A stretch of DNA of 64,000 bases. It comes from JBAZLV01 sp964586075 (GTDB lineage Bacteria; Nitrospirota; UBA9217). The position numbers were made by a program, and so were the translations under genes. The stretch lies in assembly GCA_964586075.1 (NCBI GenBank), contig CAZPGZ010000016.1, positions 1 to 64,000 on the forward strand, read 5' to 3'. How positions within the stretch are numbered: position 1 is the stretch's first letter; each line of letters opens with the position of its first letter. The notes beneath the pieces were generated by a model. The model made no database searches. It was not told where the DNA came from and was given only the letters and a program-made list of their open reading frames with translations. Positions 33,370 through 42,307 of the stretch are shown here, one piece after another.

Positions 33370-34527
33370 TCAGTGTTTCAGGGTCGGAAGCCACGCGGCA
33401 AGACGATCGCAGCCTGATTTCAGTTTTTGCACATCCGTTGCATAGGAAAATCGCACATGGTTCCCCGCCCCGAATGAGCCAAAATCGTATCCCGGCGTGA
33501 GTGCAACTTTTGCCTCCCGTAATGCGCGGTCGGCAAATTCTCGGCTGTCAATGCCCCAGTGCTCAATCCCTGCATAGATATAGAACGCTCCTGCAGGGTC
33601 CACCGGGATCCGGAATCCAAGTTTTTTCAGCGCCGGAAGCAGGAAATCTCTCCGTTCTTTATAGAATTTTCGCATGGAGTCAACTTCTGCGGTGGACTCA
33701 AATGCCTTTACCGCGGCATGCTGCGACAGGGTGGGCGGTGAAATAAATACGTTTTGCGCCACCGTCTGAATGGGCCGCACCAGTTCTTCTGGCACGACCA
33801 TCCAGCCGAGCCTCCAGCCGGTCATGGCAAATACCTTCGAAAATCCGTCTACCACGATAATACGGTCGGACAGCGCAAGAGCGGTGCGTATTTTCCCCCC
33901 ATAAGAGAGCCCTCGATAAATTTCGTCAACTATAAAAATTCCGCGGTTCTCCGCAAGGGTTCGTTCCAAGGACATCATGGTATCCTCGCGATATACCGTG
34001 CCGGTCGGGTTTACCGGGTTCGAAATGATCAGTAAATCCGGGATGCCTCCTGACTCGAGGTCGGTGCGGGTAAGTTCAAATTGTGTTTTTGCGGATACAG
34101 GAATGGTGCGCACCGCTGCATCGAAAAGTGCGGCGAAATTTTTGTAACAGGGGTAACCGGGATCAGACAGGGCGAGGGTCATTCCCCGTTCCAAAAGGAC
34201 GGCAAAAAGCAGAAGAAACGCTCCTGAAGTGCCATTGGTGATAATAATCCGCTCGGGAGAAATTCGTACACCGTCGTTTTTCAGGTAATGGTCGGCAATC
34301 AATTTTCTCAGTTCCGGAATGCCGAGGCTGTGTGTATAAAAAGTCCGATCCTCCCGGATTGCTGCAACGGCAGCTTCCTTGACCGTTTCAGGCGTCGGAA
34401 AATCCGGCTCGCCGATTTCCAGATGTACAATATGCTCGCCCCGGGCTTCCATGGCCCGTGCCTGCTCCAGCAGTTCCATCACATAAAATGGCGTCATTTT
34501 TTTTGACCGCGCAGTAGTTTTCATCAT
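33370..34527 (-). CDS. PLP-dependent class I aminotransferase
   Basis: A 385-residue fold-type I aminotransferase. LEIGEPDFPTPETVKEAAV is the usual N-terminal segment. ISNPVNPTGTVY carries the pyridoxal-anchoring Asn, IVDEIYRGLSYGG the Asp/Tyr pair, and VDGFSKVFAMTGWRLGW the Schiff-base Lys. C-terminal RFSYATDVQKL holds the carboxylate-binding Arg. It resembles AspC/AlaT-type enzymes. Given its position beside the aromatic supercluster, it could act on aromatic or aspartate-type oxo acids, but specificity is not readable. It is divergent from pheA. Confidence 0.92.
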   Translation of the reverse strand: MMKTTARSKKMTPFYVMELLEQARAMEARGEHIVHLEIGEPDFPTPETVKEAAVAAIREDRTFYTHSLGIPELRKLIADHYLKNDGVRISPERIIITNGTSGAFLLLFAVLLERGMTLALSDPGYPCYKNFAALFDAAVRTIPVSAKTQFELTRTDLESGGIPDLLIISNPVNPTGTVYREDTMMSLERTLAENRGIFIVDEIYRGLSYGGKIRTALALSDRIIVVDGFSKVFAMTGWRLGWMVVPEELVRPIQTVAQNVFISPPTLSQHAAVKAFESTAEVDSMRKFYKERRDFLLPALKKLGFRIPVDPAGAFYIYAGIEHWGIDSREFADRALREAKVALTPGYDFGSFGAGNHVRFSYATDVQKLKSGCDRLAAWLPTLKH

Positions 34528-34978
34528 GGTATCCTGTCAGCTGCGGCCTGAACTTTGCAGCATTTTCGAGCCAGAGAATTTTATGCGGAAGTTTTTACGA
34601 ACCGCACGACCGCACGAAAAGCGGTTGGCGAAGCCGCTCTCATACCGAAAGAGTACAACAAGTAACCGTCAATTGCAAGAAGATCGGCAGTGGAGCCCCC
34701 TCCGGCAGGAGCCGGAGGCTCCTTCGATAAACGCAACCTCCCACGACTTACTGCATTCCTCCCCTGGCAGGAGCCAGAGGATTCCATGTTGCAGGGATTA
34801 AGTGTTTGAAAACAAACCGGACGTTAAAAAATTCATGTTTTTTGCCGTTTGCGTATTGTTCGGCAGCACGACAATACAGGGTGTCCCTCAGAGGCAGGGC
34901 AGCGCGTTGCAACCCGCGCCGGATATACCCGATCGCCATGACCATCACGTTGCCGCTGTGCTGCTCTCCAAAAAGTCC
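34528..34978. other. Divergent intergenic region upstream of pheA
   Basis: No convincing gene. It contains two related hairpins (34692-34722 and 34761-34780) and, further on, Phe-rich open frames near 34802-34880 that lie upstream of the predicted pheA start site and so are unlikely to be a leader peptide. Confidence 0.4.
34692..34780. repeat. Pair of related hairpins sharing a GGC-AGGA-GCC apex
   Basis: The first hairpin pairs CTCCGGC (34700-34706) with GCCGGAG (34711-34717) around AGGA, extended by GGAGC/GCTCC (34692-34696 with 34718-34722) across a CCC bulge. The second pairs CTGGC (34764-34768) with GCCAG (34773-34777) around the same AGGA. Compensating changes keep both stems, which resembles a small REP-like extragenic palindrome family. 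Confidence 0.5.
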
Positions 34979-35007
34979 TTGCAACTGCTCGAAAAACAAA
35001 CTATAAT
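34979..35007 (+). promoter_or_regulatory. Promoter of the pheA supercluster
   Basis: TTGCAA (34979-34984), a 17-base spacer and a perfect TATAAT (35002-35007). The predicted start is about 35014, leaving a 35-base leader before ATG 35049. Confidence 0.65.
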
Positions 35008-35048
35008 TCATAATCCAGTTTGCTGTGCGCAAGTCCGGCCGCCCAACT

Positions 35049-36122
35049 ATGTCGATGGAAAAAATACAGGAACTCAGAAAAAAAATCAACGAGCTTGATG
35101 ATCGGCTGATTGATCTTCTCAACGAACGCGCCAAAATCGTTGTCGAGGTAGGCAACATCAAGAAAACGGAAAAGCTCGACTTTCACTCCCCTTCACGGGA
35201 GAGAGAAATTCTTGAACGGTTGGCCGCACGCAACAAAGGGCCGTTTCCGCAGGACACTCTGCGGGCCGTCTATCGCGAAATACTTTCGTCATCACTTTCT
35301 CTTGAACGGCCTCTCAGGGTCGCGTATCTCGGTCCGCGCGCCACGTTCACGCACATGGCGGGCATGCAGCAGTTCGGCCTTGCGGCGCAATATGTGCCCG
35401 TGGAAAACATCCGTGATGTATTCACCGAGGTGGAGCGCGGCCGCGCCGACTATGGCGTGGTGCCTGTGGAAAACTCCACGGAAGGCGTGGTGAACTACAC
35501 GCTCGACATGTTCATTGATTCAGACCTTCAGATATACGCGGAAATCATGCTTGAGGTGTCTCAAAATCTCATGAACAAGTCGGGCAGAATAGATGACATC
35601 AAGAAAATTTACACCCATCCACAGGTACCAGGGCAATGCAGACAGTGGATAGAAAAAAATCTGTCCGGCATTCCGATCATGGACGCGCCAAGTACGGCCA
35701 GAGCGGCGGAAATCGCAAAAGACGACCCCGCAGCAGGCGCCATTGCGAGCGAAATGGCGGCCGCGCTCTACGGATTGCAGATAGCGGCAAGAAAAATTGA
35801 AGATAATCCCAACAATTTCACACGCTTCCTTGTTATTGCCGCCAAGTCCCCAGGCAAAACAGGAAGAGACAAAACCTCCATTATGTTTTCCATTAAAGAC
35901 AGGGTGGGAGCGCTGTATGCCATGCTTACCCCGTTTGCAGAAATGGGGATCAACCTGACCAGGCTCGACGCCCGCCCATCCGGCAGAAAAGTTTGGGATT
36001 ATGTGTTCTTTCTGGACATGGTGGGACATATAGAAGATGAGCCGGTGGCAAAAGCCATCGATAGATTAAAAAATGACTGCCTGTTTCTGAAGGTTCTGGG
36101 ATCCTACCCCAAGAGTCAGTAA
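35049..36122 (+). CDS. pheA: Chorismate mutase / prephenate dehydratase
   Basis: A 357-residue P-protein that converts chorismate to prephenate and then phenylpyruvate. The AroQ mutase domain (about 1-85: MEKIQELRKKINELDDRLIDLLNERA) comes first. The dehydratase domain (about 85-270) contains VAYLGPRATFTH, VPVENSTEGVVNYTLD and NNFTRFLVIA. A C-terminal ACT domain (about 280-350: TSIMFSIKDRVGALYAMLTPFA, INLTRLDARPSG) is the expected phenylalanine feedback site. ATG 35049 or ATG 35055 is the likely start; neither has a clear Shine-Dalgarno. It is the first gene of the supercluster. Confidence 0.95.
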   Translation: MSMEKIQELRKKINELDDRLIDLLNERAKIVVEVGNIKKTEKLDFHSPSREREILERLAARNKGPFPQDTLRAVYREILSSSLSLERPLRVAYLGPRATFTHMAGMQQFGLAAQYVPVENIRDVFTEVERGRADYGVVPVENSTEGVVNYTLDMFIDSDLQIYAEIMLEVSQNLMNKSGRIDDIKKIYTHPQVPGQCRQWIEKNLSGIPIMDAPSTARAAEIAKDDPAAGAIASEMAAALYGLQIAARKIEDNPNNFTRFLVIAAKSPGKTGRDKTSIMFSIKDRVGALYAMLTPFAEMGINLTRLDARPSGRKVWDYVFFLDMVGHIEDEPVAKAIDRLKNDCLFLKVLGSYPKSQ

Positions 36123-36196
36123 CCGCTTTCATTATGGATTTCAGAACGCGGCCCGCGTGCCGTAATTTGAGCACTGGAATCCCGATATTTCATTCA

Positions 36197-37273
36197 ATGA
36201 TTACTGTTTCGGACAACATCAAAAACATCACCCCCTATGTTCCCGGAAAACCGCTTGAAGAACTCGAACGGGAACTTGGCATAACAGGGAGCATTAAGCT
36301 TGCCTCGAACGAAAATCCGCTGGGCCCTTCGCCAAAAGCGGTGAGTGCCGTCAAAAAGGCTCTGGAAGGACTGAATCGTTATCCTGACGGAAGCGGCTAC
36401 TATCTGTCCCAGGCGTTGTCCAAAAAATTCAATGTGGACATTTCCCAGATCATTCTGGGCAACGGTTCGAACGAACTGATCGAATTGGCAATCCGCACGT
36501 TCGTGCAGCCGGGGGATGAAGTGATTTCGGCGGAACAGTCCTTCGTCGTGTACCGGATGGTCACCCAGGCCGTCGGCGGAACGAATATCATCGTTCCGAT
36601 GAAAGACGACCGGCACGATCTGGACGCCATGGCCGACAGAATTACCGATAAAACAAAACTTATTTTCATAGCAAATCCCAACAATCCCACAGGCACCATG
36701 AACACACAAGCGGAAATGGACCGGTTAATGAACCGCGTGCCTGACCATGTGATTGTTGCTACGGACGAGGCATATTTTGAATATGTCACTCATGCCGATT
36801 ATCCGGACTCTCTCGATTATCTGAAATCGGGGAAAAATGTGCTTGCGCTCCGAACCTTTTCGAAAATTTACGGCCTCGCAGGGCTCCGCATCGGATATGG
36901 GCTCACGACAGCATCGATTGCGGAGTTCATGAACAAGGTCCGTCAGCCCTTCAATACCAATACGCTCGGACAAATCGGCGCTCTGGCCGCCCTCTCTGAC
37001 CGGAGACACGTGGAGAGATCCATCGCAAGCAACAACGAAGGCAAACAATTTCTGTACCAGTCATTCACGCAGATGGGTGTTCCGTTCATAAAGACCGAGA
37101 CAAACTTTATTATGTTTGAAACACCATTTGATGCCAAAGAATTGTATGAGCGGCTTCTGAAAACGGGCGTTATCATCCGTCCCATGGGCGGGAAAAGGCT
37201 CAGAGTCACAATCGGCTTGCCGGAAGAAAACAAGCGGTTCGTCGACGAGTTGAAAAAAATTGTTCAAGCATAA
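36197..37273 (+). CDS. hisC: Histidinol-phosphate/aromatic aminotransferase (HisC family)
   Basis: A 358-residue fold-type I aminotransferase starting MITVSDNIKNITPYVPGKPLEEL, the standard HisC opening. LASNENPLGPSPKAV is the glycine-rich N-terminal arm, FIANPNNPTGTM the PLP-anchoring loop, and RTFSKIYGLAGLRIGYG contains the Schiff-base Lys. Placed between pheA and aroF rather than in a his operon, it most likely finishes phenylalanine and tyrosine synthesis, possibly in addition to histidine. An upstream in-frame ATG at 36134 is open but gives an atypical N-terminus. Confidence 0.9.
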   Translation: MITVSDNIKNITPYVPGKPLEELERELGITGSIKLASNENPLGPSPKAVSAVKKALEGLNRYPDGSGYYLSQALSKKFNVDISQIILGNGSNELIELAIRTFVQPGDEVISAEQSFVVYRMVTQAVGGTNIIVPMKDDRHDLDAMADRITDKTKLIFIANPNNPTGTMNTQAEMDRLMNRVPDHVIVATDEAYFEYVTHADYPDSLDYLKSGKNVLALRTFSKIYGLAGLRIGYGLTTASIAEFMNKVRQPFNTNTLGQIGALAALSDRRHVERSIASNNEGKQFLYQSFTQMGVPFIKTETNFIMFETPFDAKELYERLLKTGVIIRPMGGKRLRVTIGLPEENKRFVDELKKIVQA

Positions 37274-37419
37274 ACAACAGAGAACCAGTATCGCAACAAA
37301 GAGCGGCTCGACAGCCCTCAAAGAAGCGGCATACCTGCCTGATGTTTATGACTGCATAATTCCCAGCGGTTCCTTTACTCCGCAAGCACATTCTCTATCA
37401 AGAATGAAGAAAGGCAGCC

Positions 37420-38433
37420 ATGATTATTGTTCTCCGGCCTGACGCAACAGAGGAACAGGCTAGTCATATTGTCAAAAAATTAAAAGGCCTCGGCCTGCAG
37501 GCCCATGTTTCCAAAGGCACCGAGCGAACGGTCATCGGCGCCATCGGCGACGAAGCCGTCCTGCGTTCGCTCCCCCTCGAAGCCATCCCCGGCGTGGAAA
37601 AAGTACATTCCATCTTGAAGCCGTATAAACTCGCCAGCAGAGAATTCCGCAAGGAGAATACCATCATCAAAGTCTCCAACACGGAGATCGGCGGCAAAAA
37701 AATTGCCGTCATGGCGGGGCCCTGCGCCGTGGAGAACCTGACCCTTCTTATTGAAACGGCAAAAGAGGTAAAAGCGGCGGGGGCTAATTTTATCCGCGGA
37801 GGCGCGTTTAAACCCCGCACTTCGCCGTATACCTTTCAGGGGCTCGGTGAAGAAGGGCTCAAATATCTTGCGAACGCACGGGAGAGGACGGGACTTCCAG
37901 TGGTAACCGAAGTTATGGACCCGCGGGACATGGATGCCATTGTGAAGTATGCAGACATTGTGCAGATAGGCGCCCGGAACATGCAAAACTTCAGGCTCTT
38001 GAAGGAAGTGGGATCTTACCACAAACCGGTCGTTCTGAAACGCGGCATTTCCGCGACAATCAAAGAATGGCTCATGTCCGCTGAATACATTATGGCAGGC
38101 GGGAACCATGATGTAATCCTCTGCGAACGGGGAATCCGGACCTATGAAACGGCGACGCGAAACACCCTTGATCTTTCTGCTGTGCCGGTGCTGAAGCAGC
38201 TTACTCACCTGCCGGTCATTGTTGATCCCAGCCACGCAGTCGGCAAGTGGGACCTCGTGGCCCCCATGGCGAAAGCGGCAGTTGCCGCCGGCGCGGACGG
38301 GCTTATCATAGAAGTACATCCGAATCCGGAAGAAGCCCTCTCGGATGGAGAACAGTCCCTGAAGCCCAAAATGTTCAAGCAGCTCATGGACGAACTGAAG
38401 TCAATAGCCCAGGCAGTCGGAAGAGAAATATAA
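37420..38433 (+). CDS. aroF: 3-deoxy-7-phosphoheptulonate synthase (type I-beta, with N-terminal regulatory domain)
   Basis: A 337-residue DAHP synthase, which condenses phosphoenolpyruvate and erythrose 4-phosphate in the first step of the shikimate pathway. The N-terminal 70 residues (MIIVLRPDATEEQASHIVKKLKGLG) form the ferredoxin-like regulatory domain of the Thermotoga-type enzymes. The barrel has VMAGPCAVENL, RGGAFKPRTSPYTFQGLG, GARNMQNF and VDPSHAVGK, including metal- and phosphate-binding residues. Feedback by an aromatic amino acid through the N-domain is expected from the family. Confidence 0.94.
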   Translation: MIIVLRPDATEEQASHIVKKLKGLGLQAHVSKGTERTVIGAIGDEAVLRSLPLEAIPGVEKVHSILKPYKLASREFRKENTIIKVSNTEIGGKKIAVMAGPCAVENLTLLIETAKEVKAAGANFIRGGAFKPRTSPYTFQGLGEEGLKYLANARERTGLPVVTEVMDPRDMDAIVKYADIVQIGARNMQNFRLLKEVGSYHKPVVLKRGISATIKEWLMSAEYIMAGGNHDVILCERGIRTYETATRNTLDLSAVPVLKQLTHLPVIVDPSHAVGKWDLVAPMAKAAVAAGADGLIIEVHPNPEEALSDGEQSLKPKMFKQLMDELKSIAQAVGREI

Positions 38434-38436
38434 AAT

Positions 38437-39300
38437 ATGACGCTTTTTTTTCATAACGTCACCATCATCGGCATCGGACTGATCGGCGGTTCTCTGGCCA
38501 AGGTTTTAAAAACAAAAACACTTACAGGCCGGATAACCGGCACGGGCAGGAGCAAACAATCGCTCGAACTGGCATTGAAGCTCGGCGTGATTGACCATGC
38601 GGAACCGGACGCGAGACGCGCAGTCGAAAACGCGGACCTTGTTGTCCTTGCGTCTCCGGTGGGAGTATTTGAACCAATCATGCGCGATATCGCGCCCCAC
38701 CTCAAGACCGGAGCAATTCTCACGGATGTGGGAAGTGTAAAAGGCTCACTGGCAATAACTATTGAAGATCTTACGCCTCCGGGCGTCCATTTTGTCCCGG
38801 GCCACCCAATTGCCGGCAAGGAAAAATTCGGGGTGGCAGAAGCGACGGAGTCCCTGTTTCAAGGGACCAAGTGCATCCTCACGCCGACCCAAAAAACAAA
38901 CAAACAGGCAATAGCCGTCCTCACGGAGCTGTGGACAATGGCCGGAGCGAAAGTCCTCACCATGGCTCCCGACATACACGACAAAATATTCGCTGCCGTC
39001 AGCCATATGCCTCATGTAGCGGCCTTCGCAATGATGTCCGCCGTGTCGGAGCTGAATACCGGGGCGGAACGGTATATCAGTTTCTCGGGAGCCGGGTTTC
39101 GCGACTTTACCCGTATTGCAGCAAGCTCGCCGGAAATGTGGAAGGACATCTGCCTCCTCAATCGCGACAACATCATCCAGATGATGGACCGCTACCTGGC
39201 CGCATTGAACAGATTCAGGGAAGATTTAGTAAGCGGCGATCAGCAAAAACTTGAAGCGCATTTTTCTGCTGCCAGCCAGGCCAGGCGGGGATTGGAATAG
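38437..39300 (+). CDS. tyrA: Prephenate dehydrogenase
   Basis: A 287-residue NAD-dependent enzyme converting prephenate to 4-hydroxyphenylpyruvate for tyrosine. The Rossmann fingerprint is VTIIGIGLIGGSLAKVLK. VGSVKGSLA and FVPGHPIAGKEKFG contain catalytic and substrate-binding residues (the GHPIAG motif), and AVSHMPHVAAFAM is the conserved helix. No ACT domain is present, so it may not be directly feedback-inhibited. It starts three bases after aroF and abuts aroA. Confidence 0.94.
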   Translation: MTLFFHNVTIIGIGLIGGSLAKVLKTKTLTGRITGTGRSKQSLELALKLGVIDHAEPDARRAVENADLVVLASPVGVFEPIMRDIAPHLKTGAILTDVGSVKGSLAITIEDLTPPGVHFVPGHPIAGKEKFGVAEATESLFQGTKCILTPTQKTNKQAIAVLTELWTMAGAKVLTMAPDIHDKIFAAVSHMPHVAAFAMMSAVSELNTGAERYISFSGAGFRDFTRIAASSPEMWKDICLLNRDNIIQMMDRYLAALNRFREDLVSGDQQKLEAHFSAASQARRGLE

Positions 39301-40599
39301 ATGACCGACCTCGTAATAAAATCCTCCCGCGGCCTGCACGGGGAAATTATACTTCCGGGAGATAAATCCATCTCTCATCGTGCAGTACTCTGTTCCGCTC
39401 TTGCTGAAGGCCCCACAACCATCAACGGGTTCCTTACCGGGGAAGATACCCAAAACACGGCGAGAGCGGTCCAGCAGATGGGAATTGAGATAACCGGCCT
39501 CGGCACCGATCGTCTTATCGTGCACGGGAAAGGATTGGATGGCCTTTCCGAACCGGCCGGAGTGCTCAACCTCGGGAACTCGGGAACCGGCATGAGGCTT
39601 CTGGCAGGCGTCCTCGCGGGCCAGGACTTCTTTTCAATCCTGACCGGCGATCAATACCTTGTGAAGAGGCCCATGGGCAGAATTATCGATCCGCTTAGAA
39701 TGATGGGAGTCCAGATAGACGGCCGCTCAGAAGGGAAACTCGCTCCGTTTTCGATCAGAGGAGGACGACGCCGGATAAAAGCTGTTGATTACATCAGCCC
39801 GATAGCGAGTGCCCAGGTCAAATCAGCCCTCTTGTTTGCGGGATTGTCCGCTGCTGGAGAAACATCCGTCAGCGAGCCATCGAAATCCCGGGACCATACC
39901 GAGCGAATGTTCAGGTTCTTCGGCGTCGAAATCAAAGAGCAAGGGCTGCGCGTGAGCGTCCGGGGAAGACAAAAGCTCCAGGGGAAAAAACAGATTGACA
40001 TTCCTTCGGACATATCATCAGCCGCATTCTTTCTGGTAGCAGCATCCATTGTGCCGGATTCGGACCTCCTGATCCTGAACGTGGGAGTGAACCCGACCCG
40101 CACCGGCATTATCGATATTTTGACTGCCATGGGAGGAGATATCACGCTTTTAAACCAGCGTGAGCAGGCAGGCGAACCCGTGGCGGATATCCGCGTCAAA
40201 TATAAAAAACTGCACGCTGTCCGGATAGCCGGAGACCTGATTCCGCGGTCCATTGACGAAATCCCTGTTGCAGCAGTGGCCGCGGCCTATGCCGAAGGAG
40301 CAACCGTGATACAGGACGCGGCGGAGCTGCGGGTCAAGGAATCCGACCGGGTGGCAACCATGGCGGAAGAGCTCCGCAAGATGGGTGTGCGTGTCATGGA
40401 ACGACCGGACGGCATGGAGATCATGGGACAGAACTCCCTGAGCGGAGCAGCATGCGAAAGTCATGGCGACCATCGCATTGCCATGTCCATGGCAGTGGCA
40501 GGTCTCGCCGCAACAGGAGACACGGTTGTTCACAATTGCGGCTGGATCGCAACATCTTTTCCGGGTTTTGAGCAGTTGCTGCAAAAGGCCGCCTACTAA
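39301..40599 (+). CDS. aroA: 5-enolpyruvylshikimate-3-phosphate synthase
   Basis: A 432-residue shikimate-pathway enzyme. LPGDKSISHRAVL carries the phosphate/PEP-binding Lys-Ser, NLGNSGTGMRLLAGVLAG is the active-site glycine-rich motif, and the C-terminal half has RVKESDRVATMAEELRKMG and DHRIAMSMAVAGL. The NSGTGMR motif, with Gly where some glyphosate-tolerant enzymes have Ala, gives no clear sign of class. The ATG directly follows the tyrA stop, so the two are co-translated. Confidence 0.96.
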   Translation: MTDLVIKSSRGLHGEIILPGDKSISHRAVLCSALAEGPTTINGFLTGEDTQNTARAVQQMGIEITGLGTDRLIVHGKGLDGLSEPAGVLNLGNSGTGMRLLAGVLAGQDFFSILTGDQYLVKRPMGRIIDPLRMMGVQIDGRSEGKLAPFSIRGGRRRIKAVDYISPIASAQVKSALLFAGLSAAGETSVSEPSKSRDHTERMFRFFGVEIKEQGLRVSVRGRQKLQGKKQIDIPSDISSAAFFLVAASIVPDSDLLILNVGVNPTRTGIIDILTAMGGDITLLNQREQAGEPVADIRVKYKKLHAVRIAGDLIPRSIDEIPVAAVAAAYAEGATVIQDAAELRVKESDRVATMAEELRKMGVRVMERPDGMEIMGQNSLSGAACESHGDHRIAMSMAVAGLAATGDTVVHNCGWIATSFPGFEQLLQKAAY

Positions 40600-40672
40600 A
40601 TAAAGATAATACGTGTGCGACGGACAATTTTCGCGCCACGATTTTTTACTGTAGTTATTTATATCTCTGGAC

Positions 40673-41356
40673 ATGAAAAAAAACGGTTTAGTAGTTGCTA
40701 TTGACGGTCCTTCCGGTGCGGGAAAGAGCACCGCAGCCCGGCTTCTCGCGCAGCGTTTGGGCTACCTTTATATTGACACCGGAGCCATGTACCGCGCCAT
40801 CGGGTGGAAAGCCCGGCAGGAAAACATAGATACTGCCGATGAGAACAAACTCGCGGACTTATGCACCCGAAGCACCATTACGATTAAAAAAGACAACAAC
40901 GATCCCCGGATTTACGTGAATGGACTCGATGTGAGCGGAGAAATCCGCACGCCGGAAATGGGAATGATTGCTTCAGCGGTCTCAAAATCGCCGGCGGTGA
41001 GGGCTTTGCTGCTCACCGTCCAAAGAGAACTGGGCAGAAACGGCGGCGTCGTTATGGATGGGCGGGACATTGGAACGGTGGTCTTTCCTGATGCTGACGT
41101 AAAATTTTTTCTGGACGCAAGCGCGGAGGCGCGCGGGAAACGCCGCTACCTCGAACTGAAAGCAAAAGGCATGGACGTGGACTGTGCCCGGATTACCAGA
41201 GAGATTCTGGAACGTGACAAGCAGGACTGCGGCCGGGATATCGCACCATTGAAAAAATCCGACGATGCACTGTTGATCGATTCCACTGCGCTCAGCATCG
41301 ATGCGACAATCGAAACAATGTTGTCCGCGATCAGACGCGCAGAGCGCGCGTCATAA
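40673..41356 (+). CDS. cmk: Cytidylate kinase
   Basis: A 227-residue nucleoside monophosphate kinase that phosphorylates CMP and dCMP. The P-loop is IDGPSGAGKSTAARLLA, with YIDTGAMYRAIGW after it. VVMDGRDIGTVVFPDADVKFFL is the CMP-binding segment, and RDIAPLKKSDDALLIDST closes the lid region. The cmk-ispH-rpsA order after aroA is common in several bacterial phyla. Confidence 0.96.
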   Translation: MKKNGLVVAIDGPSGAGKSTAARLLAQRLGYLYIDTGAMYRAIGWKARQENIDTADENKLADLCTRSTITIKKDNNDPRIYVNGLDVSGEIRTPEMGMIASAVSKSPAVRALLLTVQRELGRNGGVVMDGRDIGTVVFPDADVKFFLDASAEARGKRRYLELKAKGMDVDCARITREILERDKQDCGRDIAPLKKSDDALLIDSTALSIDATIETMLSAIRRAERAS

Positions 41357-41423
41357 ACGCCCGGCAGCAATCTGAGGGTTCCAATATTTATTTTCTGACT
41401 CAGGCGTATACCACGAGGTGAGC

Positions 41424-42266
41424 ATGGAAGTTTATCTTGCTGATAAAGCAGGCCTGTGCTTCGGTGTGAAGCGGGCAATTAATACGGCATTTGAGGCTGC
41501 CGCCAAGGGCAAAGTATATTGTTTGGGGCCATTGATCCACAATCCCCAGGAGGTCGAGCGGTTGCGGCAGGCAGGCGTACAGCTGGTCGAAGACTTTTCT
41601 TCTCTGACGCAGGGCGATTCCCTTATCATCCGTTCGCACGGCGTACCGCCGGGAGTGTTGGATGAAATCCGCAAAAAAGGGCTGCGCATCATAGACTTGA
41701 CCTGCCCGTTCGTAAGCAAGGCGCAACGGGATGCCGAAGCGCTCCATAAAGACGGATACCAGGTCGTCATCGTCGGTGAAAAAAAACATCCCGAAGTGCA
41801 AAGTATCCGGGGGTACGCGGGTGATAACGCGGTTGTCGTGGAGACAGCTGACGACGTGGAGGAAATCCATTTCAAAAACCGGCTGGGAATCGTCGCTCAA
41901 ACAACGCAATCATATAGCAATTTTTCAAAAATTGTGTTAAAATTACTCCGTCTTTCCAAGGAATTAAAGGTTTTTAACACGATCTGCGATTCAACGCAGG
42001 AACGACAGGACGCTGCCCGCGTTCTTGCCGGCAAGGTTGATGTCATGCTGGTGGTCGGCGGACGCAACAGCGCCAATACCAGCAGGCTGGTCTCCGTCTG
42101 CCAGCAGGAAGGCAAGCCAACATATCACATCGAAGTAGCCGATGAAATTGAGACGCCGTGGTTTAGCGGCGTGACCAAAGTTGGTGTTACTGCAGGGGCC
42201 TCCACTCCCGACTGGGTGGTGGAAGGCGTCCTGGAAAAATTACGAAGCGGGAAGATGGGCGGCTAG
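41424..42266 (+). CDS. ispH: 4-hydroxy-3-methylbut-2-enyl diphosphate reductase
   Basis: A 280-residue 4Fe-4S enzyme, the last step of the MEP isoprenoid pathway, making IPP and DMAPP. The three cluster cysteines are Cys12 (KAGLCFGVKRA), one in IDLTCPFVSK and one in NTICDSTQERQ. SHGVPPGV and VTAGASTPDWVVEGV hold conserved substrate residues. I chose ATG 41424, with GAGGTG just upstream, over a GTG two codons earlier. It is followed by rpsA, as in other bacteria where IspH and S1 are linked. Confidence 0.96.
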   Translation: MEVYLADKAGLCFGVKRAINTAFEAAAKGKVYCLGPLIHNPQEVERLRQAGVQLVEDFSSLTQGDSLIIRSHGVPPGVLDEIRKKGLRIIDLTCPFVSKAQRDAEALHKDGYQVVIVGEKKHPEVQSIRGYAGDNAVVVETADDVEEIHFKNRLGIVAQTTQSYSNFSKIVLKLLRLSKELKVFNTICDSTQERQDAARVLAGKVDVMLVVGGRNSANTSRLVSVCQQEGKPTYHIEVADEIETPWFSGVTKVGVTAGASTPDWVVEGVLEKLRSGKMGG

Positions 42267-42307
42267 CTTTTTGCCGGCCGCATATTATCAGGAGGGAAGA
42301 GATTTTA

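Noticed and set aside
34802..35000. Phe-rich leader peptide for attenuation of pheA
   Set aside because: Phe codons occur in MFFAVCVLF, but the best promoter (34979-35007) starts transcription downstream of them and no terminator/antiterminator pair is visible.
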